Source: Trichosporon coremiiforme (lineage: Eukaryota > Basidiomycota > Tremellomycetes > Trichosporonales > Trichosporonaceae). Taken from it: 64,000 nt of DNA. Position 1 is the first letter of the stretch. The number at the start of each line of letters is the position of its first letter. The stretch covers positions 248,001 through 312,000 of the forward strand of contig BCJJ01000004.1 in NCBI GenBank assembly GCA_039545355.1, in the 5' to 3' direction. Both the position numbers and the translations under genes were made by a program. Shown here piece after piece: positions 10,678 to 21,801 of the stretch. The notes under the pieces were generated by a model, which made no database searches, was not told where the DNA came from, and worked only from the letters and a program-made list of their open reading frames with translations.

Positions 10678-12744
10678 ATGGCGTCCGAGTCAACACCGCA
10701 AGACTCGCTTTCGCTCGAGGAGACGAACAAGGTGCGCATCTCGCTTGGCCTGAAGCCGATCGGCGTCGAGCCCGAGGACGGCGAGCCGGAGGAAGAGGAC
10801 CGAGACGCGATTGCGGAGCGCAACTTCTCCGATCGGATCAGGGAGGAGAAGCGCCAGCGTGCCGAGAACGAGATAAAGGAGCGGATAGAGAAGTACGTAA
10901 CCCTCTTCGTTCCACTGCTAATATGTAACAGGCAGAAGAACCAGCGCGCGCTGCACGCGAAATTGAAGGGATCAACACTCGGCGATGCTGGCAAGGACGA
11001 CATCGATGCCAAGTCGTGGGCGAAGAAGCTGAAGAAGCGCTCCGCGAAGCGGGAAGCTGAGCTCGCTGCCCGAAGGGCGAAGGAGATGGCCGAGGCAGAC
11101 GCGGCAGCCTACGATGAGCGGGATCTCGTCGGCCTGCGCGTCGCGCACGACACAGACGACCTCGTCGAGGGCGAGGACGTCGTGCTGACTCTGCGCGACG
11201 CTCGTGTTCTCGACGGAGACGAGGATGAGCTGCAGGATGTAGCTCTCGCCGACCGCGAGGCTGACGCCGCAAGGGCCGAGCGCGCCCGCCGCGCCAAAGC
11301 GCAGTACACGGGCTACGACGACGAAGAGTTCACGACAACCCGGATCGGGAAGAAGGCCGAGGTGCTGTCAAAGTACGACGACGGGTTCAGCGCGGACACG
11401 TCTCGCGCAGAAGGATTCCGCCTGGGCGAGGCGCCTCCGCCAAAGGTCGTCGTGGAGGAGGACGAGGAGCTCGGCCACGCCCCAGACAGCAAGGTCAAGC
11501 TCTCGCTCGACTTTGCGAAGGACTGGGAAGTCGACGACTACATGCGCGAGGGCGACAAGGGGTTCAAGGTGAAGAAGCGCAAGGTGAAGCGCAAGACGCG
11601 GCAGCGCGAGGTGGACCCCGAGGACGAGGCGGCGATGGACGTGGAACCGACCTTTGAGCGGCGGCGCGTTGAGGACGCGCCCGACAATCTCGTAGACGAC
11701 GACGACCTGCAGGCCGCTCTGGCGCGGAGTCGGCGCGCGAACAACAAGAAGAAACGTGTTCGGCCCGAGGACCTCGCGGAACGCATCAAGGCGGAGCGCG
11801 ACGCCAACCCCGAACCCGAAAAGGAAAACGACGAGGATGACGGCCGCATCACGTTTGACGAGACGAGCGAGTTTGTCCGTAACGTCACGGCCGAGGGGAA
11901 GATTAGCCGCAGCAAGAGCGCGACGGGCACGCCTGCGCCTGCGCCCTCCGCCGCTGCCGAGGAGTCCGACGATGCAAAGCCGCAAGTTATCAAGATCGAG
12001 CGGGTCGAGGGCATCGAGGACGCGGAAATGTCCGACGAGGAGGACGGCGACGACGAGCTCGCGGAAATGGCGGCGCGGGAGGGACTCTCCCTCGCCGAGT
12101 ACCGGGAGAAGATCGACGCGCAGATGGCCGAGATGTCGCAGCTCGGCGCCGAGGAGTCGACGCCCACCGAAGAGCCCAAGATCACGCAGGGCATGGCTGG
12201 CGCCCTGGCCCTGTTGCGCAACCAAGGCTCGCTCGAGAAGAAGGACGCGGCGACGCTCGAGGCCGAAAAGCGCAAAGAGCGCCTGCAAATGCAGCACGAC
12301 CTGTGGCTCGCGGACCACAAGCGGCGCCTCGCGCGCGAGGAGATGGACAAGCTCGCGTCGCGCGGCACGGCGCACCAGAAGGACCAGGCGCAGCGCGAGT
12401 ACGAGAACCGGCAGCGCGAGATGGCCGAGGCGAAAGCGGCGCTCGAGGAGTTTAAGCACTACCGCCCCGAGGTCGAGTTGAAGTACCATGACGAGTTTGG
12501 GCGCGAGATGACGCCCAAGGAGGCGTGGAAGAGCCTGTCGCATCGTTTCCATGGCAAGACTTCTGGAAGGATGAAGACGGAGAAGAGGCTGAAGAAGATC
12601 GAGGAGGAGCGCAAGGCCAAGGCTATGCTGGCCGGCGATACGCCGCTTGGCATGGGGGCTGCGTTCCAGAAGAGACAGGAGAAGACGGGGCAGGCACACA
12701 TGGTGCTCTCGGTTGGAAACAAGGGCAGTGTCCAGAAGAAGTAG
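10678..12744 (+). CDS. SNU66: U4/U6.U5 tri-snRNP protein Snu66 (SART1 family)
   Basis: Exons 10678-10892 and 10932-12744; 675 aa. The 39-nt intron (GTACGT...CTAATATGTAACAG) keeps frame and has no stop, so a naive translation would wrongly include 13 residues. The start at 10678 (AAGATG) gives the family's N-terminal SLSLEETNKVRISLGLKPIG. Long charged and coiled regions follow. The C-terminus has the SART1 signature: YRPEVELKYHDEFGREMTPK, then EAWKSLSHRFHGKTSGRMK and a closing Lys-rich run. Snu66 is needed for tri-snRNP joining in the spliceosome and binds the ubiquitin-like Hub1 in other fungi; I did not identify the Hub1-binding motif with certainty. Confidence 0.95.
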   Translation: MASESTPQDSLSLEETNKVRISLGLKPIGVEPEDGEPEEEDRDAIAERNFSDRIREEKRQRAENEIKERIEKYVTLFVPLLICNRQKNQRALHAKLKGSTLGDAGKDDIDAKSWAKKLKKRSAKREAELAARRAKEMAEADAAAYDERDLVGLRVAHDTDDLVEGEDVVLTLRDARVLDGDEDELQDVALADREADAARAERARRAKAQYTGYDDEEFTTTRIGKKAEVLSKYDDGFSADTSRAEGFRLGEAPPPKVVVEEDEELGHAPDSKVKLSLDFAKDWEVDDYMREGDKGFKVKKRKVKRKTRQREVDPEDEAAMDVEPTFERRRVEDAPDNLVDDDDLQAALARSRRANNKKKRVRPEDLAERIKAERDANPEPEKENDEDDGRITFDETSEFVRNVTAEGKISRSKSATGTPAPAPSAAAEESDDAKPQVIKIERVEGIEDAEMSDEEDGDDELAEMAAREGLSLAEYREKIDAQMAEMSQLGAEESTPTEEPKITQGMAGALALLRNQGSLEKKDAATLEAEKRKERLQMQHDLWLADHKRRLAREEMDKLASRGTAHQKDQAQREYENRQREMAEAKAALEEFKHYRPEVELKYHDEFGREMTPKEAWKSLSHRFHGKTSGRMKTEKRLKKIEEERKAKAMLAGDTPLGMGAAFQKRQEKTGQAHMVLSVGNKGSVQKK

Positions 12745-13161
12745 ACATAGATGCATCATCATGTACGATAGCCGCGGCCCCGAGGTGCCAGATTGCCGTC
12801 AGTGTTTGAGTCAGTCACCGTTCTCTGTGCTCCGCGCCCACCCACTTCCACCCCTGCACCACCAAACGGAATAGTAAAGAGCTTATGAGAGAACTAACTG
12901 AACTCGTCCGGTTGTACGATAAAGATTTCTTACAATTACACGTTGGTCTGTCGTCGCTGGGTGTTGGGAAAGTGTGTGTATGAGAATGTCGGGGAGTGTG
13001 TCTGTGTGTGATTGTGAACAAAGAAAGAAGCCAAACTAAAACCTGTGGGGTGGAAACTGTGACGAAGTGGGAATATATGGGGGGTGATAGCGACGAAAGG
13101 AAGAGAAAGAAGAAGAATAAGAAAAAGAAGAAGAAGAAATGGGACGGCGCAGCTACACACT
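12745..13161. other. Convergent 3' region SNU66 / RGA1
   Basis: 417 bases between two stop codons facing each other. It contains a purine-rich run at about 13096-13140 (GAAAGAAGAAGAATAAG-like, then repeated AAG). No gene is supported here. Confidence 0.6.
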
Positions 13162-16100
13162 CTACTCGCGGTCGTCCTGGAACACGGTCTGCGCGTTCTC
13201 CACCATCCACTGCACGCTCATCGCCTTGCCCGCCATGTCGCCGAACTCGCGGCCGGGGTCCTTCGAGCGCAGGAGCGTCGCTGACATTAGCTGATGATGC
13301 AAGGGAGGGGTTAGCTGTACTCACGTCCAAAGACGACACCCAGGTTCTGGCTCGTCATCAGGTTGACCGTGCTCTTCGCCGTGACACGGTTCAGGTGCAG
13401 CATAAGCACCTTGAGCGTGTTGTAATGGTGCGTCGGCAGCTCCTTCAGCAGGGCGCACAGAGCCTGGTGCTTGTTCTTCGGGTCGCGGATGTCTGAATGT
13501 CAGCCTAATTACTGCAGCAAACTAGCTGGACTCACTGGCTGCAGCCACAAAGCTCTCGTGCAGGTCGTGCGTGAGCAGCGGGTTCGGCAGCTGGCGGAAG
13601 TACGACTTGAGCACCGACGTGATCGAGCTGATGTCGTTGAACGAGTCCGTGTCCATGAGGTCGAAGCGGTCGTAGTTGCCACGCTCGAACAGCTGCGTGA
13701 TCGCCTTGGACTGCGTCGATCCACCAGTCTTTCGGTAGATACCCTCGTACTCCATGCCGTTCGCCTCAACGGCGTGCACACACTTGGTGACTATGACGGG
13801 CACGGGAGACTGGTCGGCAACCGCCTGCTCGGTGAGGTCGCGGCCGAACATGGACGGCGGAAGCGGTCCCTCGTCGATGGGCTCCTTCTTGATCTCCTTG
13901 CCAGTGCACGACTTGGGGAGCTTGTCGGCGCATTTAGAGTGACAAACGATGCCGCATTCTGTAGCTTGTTAGCAAAAGTCCCATGTTGTACAACAAGCCC
14001 CAACTATACTCACGGCCACACTTGACCTCCTGGAGGCCCCACATCTTGTCCTGGCACAGCTCGCAGCGGCCAAGACGCATCGTGCTGTGCTGCTGGAAGT
14101 TGTGTTCCCGAAGGCCGACCTCGGTCGAGGGACGCATGCCGCCGTTCTTCTTCTCGCGATCGGCCGCGGTGAGCTTAGCGCCGGCGTTCGACTTGATCCA
14201 CTTGAATCGGCGGGCGGGGGCCGCTTCGATAGGCTCCGGCTTCGGGACGCGGATGACTCGGGCAGTCTCCTCCTGGACCTCTGGCAGGGTCGGGGCGAGG
14301 GAGGACATGGACGGGCTGCCAGCCTTATGCCCCTGGAGAACGGGCTTGAGAGTCGAAACTGCGGACGTGCTCTTGAGCTTGTTCTCCATGCTCTCCATCT
14401 GGCGAGACAACTGCGTGTTGAGTTCGGCAAGCTCTTCGTTCTTAGCGGCAAGAGATGTCGACTCCTCAAGGAACTGCTGCTTCGTCTCGCGCAGTTCGTT
14501 AATCTCACGCTGCAACACTTCACGTTGCGCGGACAGCGGCCCAATCTCGTCACGGTACTGCTCCTTAATGGTCTCGAGACGCCTGCTAAGCGAATGACCC
14601 AGGGTACCAGGAGCGTCATCGACGTACTCCATCTCACCCGTGGCGACACCTCCCTTGGTCGCCTGCAGCTCCTCGACCTCGGCGAGCGAGATGTCACGCT
14701 GTGCACGCAACCTGGAGATGTCGCGCTCCAGAGTTGAAAGGCTGTTGACCAGATCCTGGGAACGGCGGCGCATGCTCTCCGCCCGACGCTCATCACTGGA
14801 AATAACGGACAGACGAGCAGTCTGGCCGTGAACCTGAGCACGCAGTCGCGAGTTCTCCGCCTCCAGCTCACGGCGCAGCGCCACCTCCTTGTCATACTCT
14901 TCACCTGCGATCGTCAATCCCTCGCTATAATGCTGACTCGAACGCTTAGCTCCAGTGTACTTGTTCTTCAGCATGGTCGCCGTGTCGCGCAGGCTGTCGT
15001 ACTCGCGGATGATCTCGTTGAGTAGCGTGATGTCGACCGCCACCTCCGTCGCGTCCGGCGCGGCAGAGGCTACAATCTCTTTGAGGGTGACAATGGCGTT
15101 CTCGGGATCCATGCGGACGGAGATGGCGGACTCGACCGATGGGCGACGACGGGGCGTTCCGGCTGGCGGCAGCTTGCTGTCACTGGGCGAGAGCAGTCCT
15201 TGTGCCTGCGGCATCTTGTCCGAGCCGTTGGGGATAGGCGGGCTGTGCGAGATGGTAACGACGGCAGGGGATTCGGGGGACGCCGAAGCCGAAGACTCTC
15301 CTGTCGCAGCCTGAGACGGAGCCTGCGACGCATGCGAGTCGACAGACGATGCAGCCTTCTCGCGCGCCTCTTTGACGGCCACGATCTCGGCGGCAGACTT
15401 GCCCGAGCTCTCCATCTCCTGTAATAAACTGGCAAAATCGGGGTCGGACAGCGAGAACGACATGTTGCCGAGCTTCGGCGCAGAGATGCGAGGGCCGGCC
15501 TTGCCATCCGGCGACTCCTCATTGGGAACAGACACGCGGATCGTTTCAGGTGACTGGGGTGGAGGCGACGACGAGCGTCCCTTGTCAAGAGTAGGAACCG
15601 CCTTGATCGTGGCCGCTTCAGAGCTTTCCGGCGAGACATTGATCGCGCGTGTCGGCGAGGTGACAGTCGAAGGCGTCGATGACCGGGGCGGCTGATCGCT
15701 GGACGACGTTCGTAACGGTGACGGCGCCCGCGGCTCGGCCGCGAACGTGGCGGCAGCGCCGTCCACAGTGTAGACCATGCCGGGGTTGATCGACCTCCTT
15801 TTCGACGCATTCGTGGTCGGCACACCCAAGCCAGTGACACCGGACGGGCTGAGACCAGGAGCGTTCGTCGGCGACCTGGGTCCCATGGGTGAGGGGTTGC
15901 GCTGCGGCGTCGCCAGCGAGTTGCTGAGATTTGGTGCTGAGGGTGAAGACTGGACCGACGTTCCACCTGGCGTTCCAACATTAGTGATTGCGTACGGGCT
16001 AGCGGGGCTCAGTGGCATAACTGGGCTGGCCGTGGCTGAGCGTGAAACCTCGTTGTCGCTGGACCAGTCTCTCGACGAGACCTGCGTCGTGTCCAGAGAT

Positions 16101-17206
16101 GGGGTGGCGCCTTGACGTGGAGTGACAAAGGCTGGAGAACCAGGTCGAGCGCCTGTGCGTGCTGTCGGACTGCTACCACGATCGGCGCTCGGTTCGCGCG
16201 AATGAGGTTTGCCAGTGGGTTGCGTTTCAGTGTAAGGGCTGCTGGAGAGGGAACGTTGCGGCGAGGCCGGTCGTACGCTGGACTGGAATGTCGGCGACGT
16301 CGGCGCAGAAGAGTTGCGATCCTGCGGGGGTTGCACGGCGCCGGACGCAAGCAGGTTGAGCGATGTCGACGTAGACAGCGCTGGGAGCCGTGCCACGCCT
16401 CCTGGAAGCGGGCTGACTGTGTCTGTGCCGCCTTCCCGCTCGGCGCGCTTCTTCTCGGCCTCGGCTCGCTCGCGCTCTTTCCTCGCTGCACGCTGTCGCT
16501 TGGCTTCCGCATGTCGTCTTGATCGCGCCACGCGCTCGTTGTGACATGACATGCAGTAGATGCCCTGCGTCGTTTTGGCGAAGACCAGCTCCTCAATGCG
16601 ACGTTTGCAGGTTCGACAGGTGAAGCAGTGGGCGTGGTATGACTCATCACCCGTCATGATCGCTTCCTCGGTAATGGCTTGTTTGCACACGAAACACTGC
16701 AACGTTAGCCAGGGCACGGGCTCGGAACCTTGTTCGATGGACGAAGGTCGCCGAACGCGATGCGCGGCGCATGTTATTACGGCTGTCTCGAACTTACCTG
16801 ATAAGAGCAGTTTCCGCACACGGGATTGCCATCGGAAAGCAGGAGAAGGTTCGTGTCTGCAGAGACCTTTTCGTTGCACTTTGCGCATCGAAAGCAGTCG
16901 ACGTGCCACAGCGCAGAGCTAGAGGAGCGGGTCAGCATCGTTACAGCCAAGAATAGAGGTCGTTGGAGCCGGTCGGATGGGCTAGCGGAAGCAGGGGGAC
17001 GGTGGAACTTACCCAAACGCGACGACGATTCCGCCGTTCTCCTGGTCGATGACCTTCTTGCATCCTCCACAGCGAGCCTCCATCTCGCCCAGAGATGTGA
17101 CAGACGACATGGCCTCTTGGTTCACGCCGTTAACGGATTGACGATGCGAGGAGCGCCTTGACCTCGGGAGGTCCGGGGCAGCAAGAGTGCTGTCGACCTC
17201 GGTCAT
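13162..17206 (-). CDS. RGA1: LIM-domain Rho GTPase-activating protein Rga1
   Basis: Six exons (minus): 17206-17013, 16918-16798, 16696-14014, 13958-13536, 13492-13325, 13280-13162; all phases close, giving 1235 aa. Two N-terminal LIM zinc domains span roughly residues 46-160 (CGGCKKVID..., CFVCKQAI...CRTCKRRIEE). A basic linker and a long Ser/Pro-rich disordered region follow, then coiled coils. Near residues 970-1018 lies a C1-type zinc domain (CELCQDKMWGLQEVKCGQCG, then IVCHSKC), then RhoGAP (~1035-1220) with the Arg-finger segment EGIYRKTGGS and VVFGPTLLR. Rga-type proteins switch off Cdc42/Rho at the cortex to set polarity and septin position. The C1 domain hints at membrane-lipid contact. 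The start is the first ATG of a clean exon; a long pyrimidine-rich leader lies upstream. Confidence 0.93.
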
Positions 17207-20200
17207 TGTTCGTCAAGTTTCGAGGTCGGACAAAGGGGGGGGGACGGAACGTGGTGCGATGGTGACGGAGGGTTGGCGGTGCGCGTCCTTCGAGTGTTCC
17301 CTTAGATGTCGACGGAAGGCATTACCTATGCACGCGTGCCGAGAATAAGGATGGTGTGGAGCAACCGAAACTTTTGCTGCTTGCCGGTTCTGTGTGTGTG
17401 CGTTGTCGAGGTGGACTGAGTGCTGGCACCTACCTGCCAGTTACGCAATGATCGAGATCGAGATCGGGGCCAGACACGCGTGGGAGGCAAGGTCTGGTAA
17501 GGGTCGGGGGGTTGGGCGAGGGAGGGCGAAAAGAGACCGACTACCTGGCGACCGACGCGACGTAAGCAAGGCTGACCGAAACGAAATGAAAGAATAGGAA
17601 GCAGACGTGGGGGACAGCAAGCAACTGTATCGGGGGAATGGTCGGGGTGAGAGAGAAGAAGGCTGGTTATGGGTATGGAGGATGGATAATGGAGGAGGGG
17701 GTGGAGAGGAGGAAGGAAGGAGACGGCCACAGAGAGAGTCGCGACGGCTGGCGGAAGTAGAAGCCGGGTCAGCAGATTACACTTCCGTCCTTCAACGTCT
17801 GGCCGTCTAACCGTGTCGCGTTCGGGCGGTCGACAGTTGGAGGGCTGGGTCGACGCTGTGACTGCGGCTGTGTCCTTCGGTCGGAACGACTTTGTTCGTG
17901 GTGTAATGCGGTGGTGCTGGTGCGCTGTGGGTGTGCGTCGGTGCGCGGCCGCTGTGCGCTGTGGATACTGAGGCGCGGCAAGAGCGGAGGAGCGGTAGAA
18001 GCGGCAGGTGCAGCAGGTGCAGGAGCAGGTGTCTGCGGAGGGCCTTGCGTTGGGAGGCGTTTTGGTTGCGGCGAGTTGCGAGATTGGGATGAGACACGAG
18101 TGCACGAGGGTGAGTCGTGAGTCGAGTGTGCCGAGGAAGAGTGAGAAGCGCTGGGGCTGAGACGATGGGCTGGGGGTGTGACGACTGCGATCACGGTGTG
18201 TCGTGTGTCTGCTCGCGGCGGCACAGTGACAGTAGTGAAGAGGGAAGGCGAATCGTCAAGCGGTCTAGCTGCTGCGATGGCGCACCAGAAACAGTGACGG
18301 GGGTACGGGGCGCAGTCAGTGCGCTTTGGCCCTCGCGGTTCTGGCGCGGGCGTTGGCGTTGGCTTTGGGTTGGGCTATTGCTCAACTGGGACACCCGGGG
18401 ATGGTTGTCGGGTGGGCGGGGCGTCGACGGAAGGCGAGGCGCGATGGAACGGGCGAGTTGCAAGCGCACTTCGGATGCTGTGGATTTGTGTACGTGTGGA
18501 GAGTAATGTTATTATTGTGTGGGACAGAGCGAAATGCGAGTGAGTGCCGGGGTGCCGAGTGGTGGGTTTACGGTGGTGGCAGGAACGGCGGACTTGGCAC
18601 AGTGCAGACAGCAGAGTGATGACTGTGCACAGTGCCGCAGAGCGCGCAGAGGGGCTCTCGTCGTGCGGTGGACAGGTTCACGAGTGGACGGGTGGACGCG
18701 TCTAGTGGTGCAGGGTAACTGTACGCAGGGTCCAGGGTCCACCGGGGTTGGCTGGAGGGGCGGTCTGCTGGCCTGCTGGGCTGGTGAGCCGTCCACTGGG
18801 TGAGCGAGCAGTAAGTGACTTTTCGGCCCAAAGGGCAGCTGTTCATTGATGCACTCGACATTATTGCTTGCATGAGCCGTGCATAGCTTTTCGCAAAGCT
18901 AGCAGAGCTAGAGCCAGCGCTTGAGCCTGGCGAGGACAAGCTGCAGGCAGTCCCTGCAGGAAGACTCTGGTGTGCAGACAGCCTGGACAGGCAAGCACGC
19001 GCAGGAGAAGCGCTCCGCCCCTAACCACTTCCTGCCGGCTGACCCTCCTGCCCGTCCCTTCACCTTGTCCAGCAGAGCTCGTTCCACGACGCGGTTCCAG
19101 CGAAAGATCCCGCCCCGAGCGCCAGCGCGTCAGTCCCATCCCCAACCTCAGGGGTAGTCACGTGGTCGCTCCCTGACATCCCATCACCAGTTCACCTCGA
19201 CAGTACCGACGCGCCGCACATCCACAGGTGTGGGTGGGCAGGTGAATGGACAGTGTCTGGAGTCTATCTGCCCTTGCACTTATTGCTTCCTTCTCTCACT
19301 GTGCGTTGCCCAGCGCTGCGAAATGCGAAGCGTGAATTGCTGGAACACCAAGGCAGGCTCCGAGGCAAGAGGGAAGGCAGTGCCATCGCCGAGCATTGGG
19401 CACTCTGACAGGGCCGAGCACCAACGCGTTGTAAATGCAGACTGGACGGACAGTGAAAAGACGCGTCGGCGCGTCGGCTCCCAGAATGTCCAGAGCGGCC
19501 AGACCCACTCTTCCAGATCCGGCCAGGAGCGAGCTGGGCGATCTTGACTCTGCACCACTTGCACATCGCAGTGGCCCCATTTTCGGTGCATCCTGTACTG
19601 CTGGTCTCCCGGTCTCCTGGTCTCCTGGTCTCCGTGCACACCGTTCGTCCGCGTTTGCTTCACGATTGGTTCATCCAGGATGTGAAGAGTTGGCAGCACT
19701 ACTGGAGTACTGGGTACTGGAATGCCGCGGCTATGCTTAAGCCTCTGCAGACGGCCCATCACATGATGGCGGGCACGCTCGGACCTCTGCAATGTGTAGG
19801 CTGTGCACTGTTCGAGCCCGCGTTCGAGATGAGCGCCATATTAACCCTCAGGATCCAATATCCACATTGCGCAGTCCTGCACACGCTGCACGGCTGCCAG
19901 ATTCCGGGGTTGGGGACGCTGAACTACATGGGCTGTCATGTTAATTCGGCCAGGGGTTAGCTTCGTACTTCGCAGGTCAACAGGTAGCTGTGGCCCAGTA
20001 CGGCACACTCTGCAGTCGCTCCGGGGTTGCGCGAAGCAACATGAGCCCTTATGAGCCAGGAACATCCTTCATAAGGGGTACGGGGTCGAGAGGGGAAGTC
20101 GATGCTGCATGGACAACCTCGAAACTACAGAGGAGGTTGAAAGGGGGGGTAGACGAACGTCGTGGCTGCCGCATGTCGTCCGTGGGAGACCTTGAAACTA

Positions 20201-21801
20201 GAAATGGCCTCTTCCGAGCTCGAAGTCGGGTAACGTTGCCCTCGCCGTCGAATACAATGCATGCTTGGCACGCACAGAGACTCAGGGTACACTGTACATG
20301 GCTTGCACAGCACGATTCAGCAATGTTGTACTTGGCGGTAGCAATGGCTTCGTCGTGAATGAGGTATGTCTCCGCCACACTTCCTTCAGCTTTCAATGTA
20401 CTCACAATCTCGGAACTGCTGGTATGGGGGCCGACTCGGCTCCGAGTGCACATTCTCTCCAGCTGCGAGGCTGTGAAGAGAAGCCGCCGAAGCCGGAGCT
20501 CGGTGACGGTGACGGTTCCTCACTGATCACTACAGTTCAGAGACGGACACCAGGCCACAAAGCCACAGGCAAACGGCCCAGTCGGTGGATCCCGTAACGG
20601 ACATTCCGTCCCCGCACCGTCTCCGCCCGGGTATGCCGACATGGCCGCGTTTATTCCCAGCGCAGCGCGCAGGACTTTGGCAGTACGGGGCCTGCATCGA
20701 CCACAGCGCCCTCGGTCTTGCTAGGCCCCCACTGCATTGTTTTCATGGATACTTTCGGATACGTCGGATCCTAGCCTTCAGACGTCACCCTGTGTCTCCT
20801 GACTTACAGCATGCCGCCTTTTGCCTTTATTACCTGCTCAGCTACCAGAACGGGCAGTCTTTTGCCAGCGTTGTTCCTACCCGCGGACCTTCCAGCCCAC
20901 TGTTTGTTTGTTGTTTGTCGCAACTTGACTAAACACCTTGGCCGTACGATCTACTGTAATCCACTGCGATCCATTACCCCGGTTCGCATCCGAGACGGAA
21001 GCCGAGACGCCGTCGCGTCCGGCGAGACGCGTCCCTTTACTCCTACTCCTGTGGCCCTGTCGCTCATATCGCGCTCATATGCGCTCACTGCGACGCTTCT
21101 TACGTAGCCCATTTACGACGCCAATTCAGTCGCATTCCAGTGAACTCCTCTGCCTGCACCTCCGCACGTCCGCACATTACTGCACTGTCGTGCATTTGCG
21201 CTCACTTGCGCATCACTCACCCGGGGCGCCATTCCTCCACCGAACGCCGCGCCCATCCCGGATCTGTGATCGATCCTCATGGGGGCGAGCCACCCATCGG
21301 TGTTCGGGTGCGCTGCTAAATTTGTCTATATTGCTATAATGGCCTGTCCCTCAGCATCTCATGACTAATTTGCCATCGGCCGAGAGCCACCGCGACACGT
21401 CTGTCCGTGCGTTCATTTCAGTTTCAGTATCGAGGGTCGATCTCGTCAGTTTGCGTCTCGCCACTCTGGTAGCTTCTTCAGCAGAGTAATACATGACAGG
21501 TTGAACACGGCACCAGCCCAGCACGCCGGTTGCAAGGGTTGCTGGGCGTGTCCCAATGGATTTTCTATTGTACGTTGTTGCTTGTTGCGGTTTGTTTGAT
21601 GCTGCGGAATAATGATGTCGCTGAGAGAAGAAAGAAGAAAGCCAAAGTTCTGTGGTTTGAGACACCGAGTTGGAGCCTGGTTTACTCGAGCTCATGTGGC
21701 TCGCTCACCAGGTTGCAGTTGGGGTAGACAAGTAGCTTACTCGGGCTCATTTGATTGCCCGCTCGCTATGTCAACTGAGCAGTCATGCTCACTGCAGTCT
21801 C
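17207..21801. other. 4.6-kb gene-free region between RGA1 and MEX67
   Basis: No recognisable gene. 17207-18500 is strongly pyrimidine-biased on the minus strand and looks like a long RGA1 promoter and leader. 18800-21350 is mixed sequence with short random-looking frames on both strands. No tRNA box pattern, transposase or LTR end was recognised. A short direct repeat near 19600 is listed separately. Confidence 0.5.
19602..19634 (+). repeat. Short tandem repeat of a CTGGTCTCC-like unit
   Basis: About four adjacent copies of a 9-10-base unit (CTGGTCTCCCGGTCTCCTGG and on). It has no coding context. Confidence 0.7.

Noticed and set aside
11368..12762. 464-codon antisense frame over SNU66
   Set aside because: SNU66 is a clear family member. 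The antisense protein is a Leu/Arg-rich shadow with no family features.
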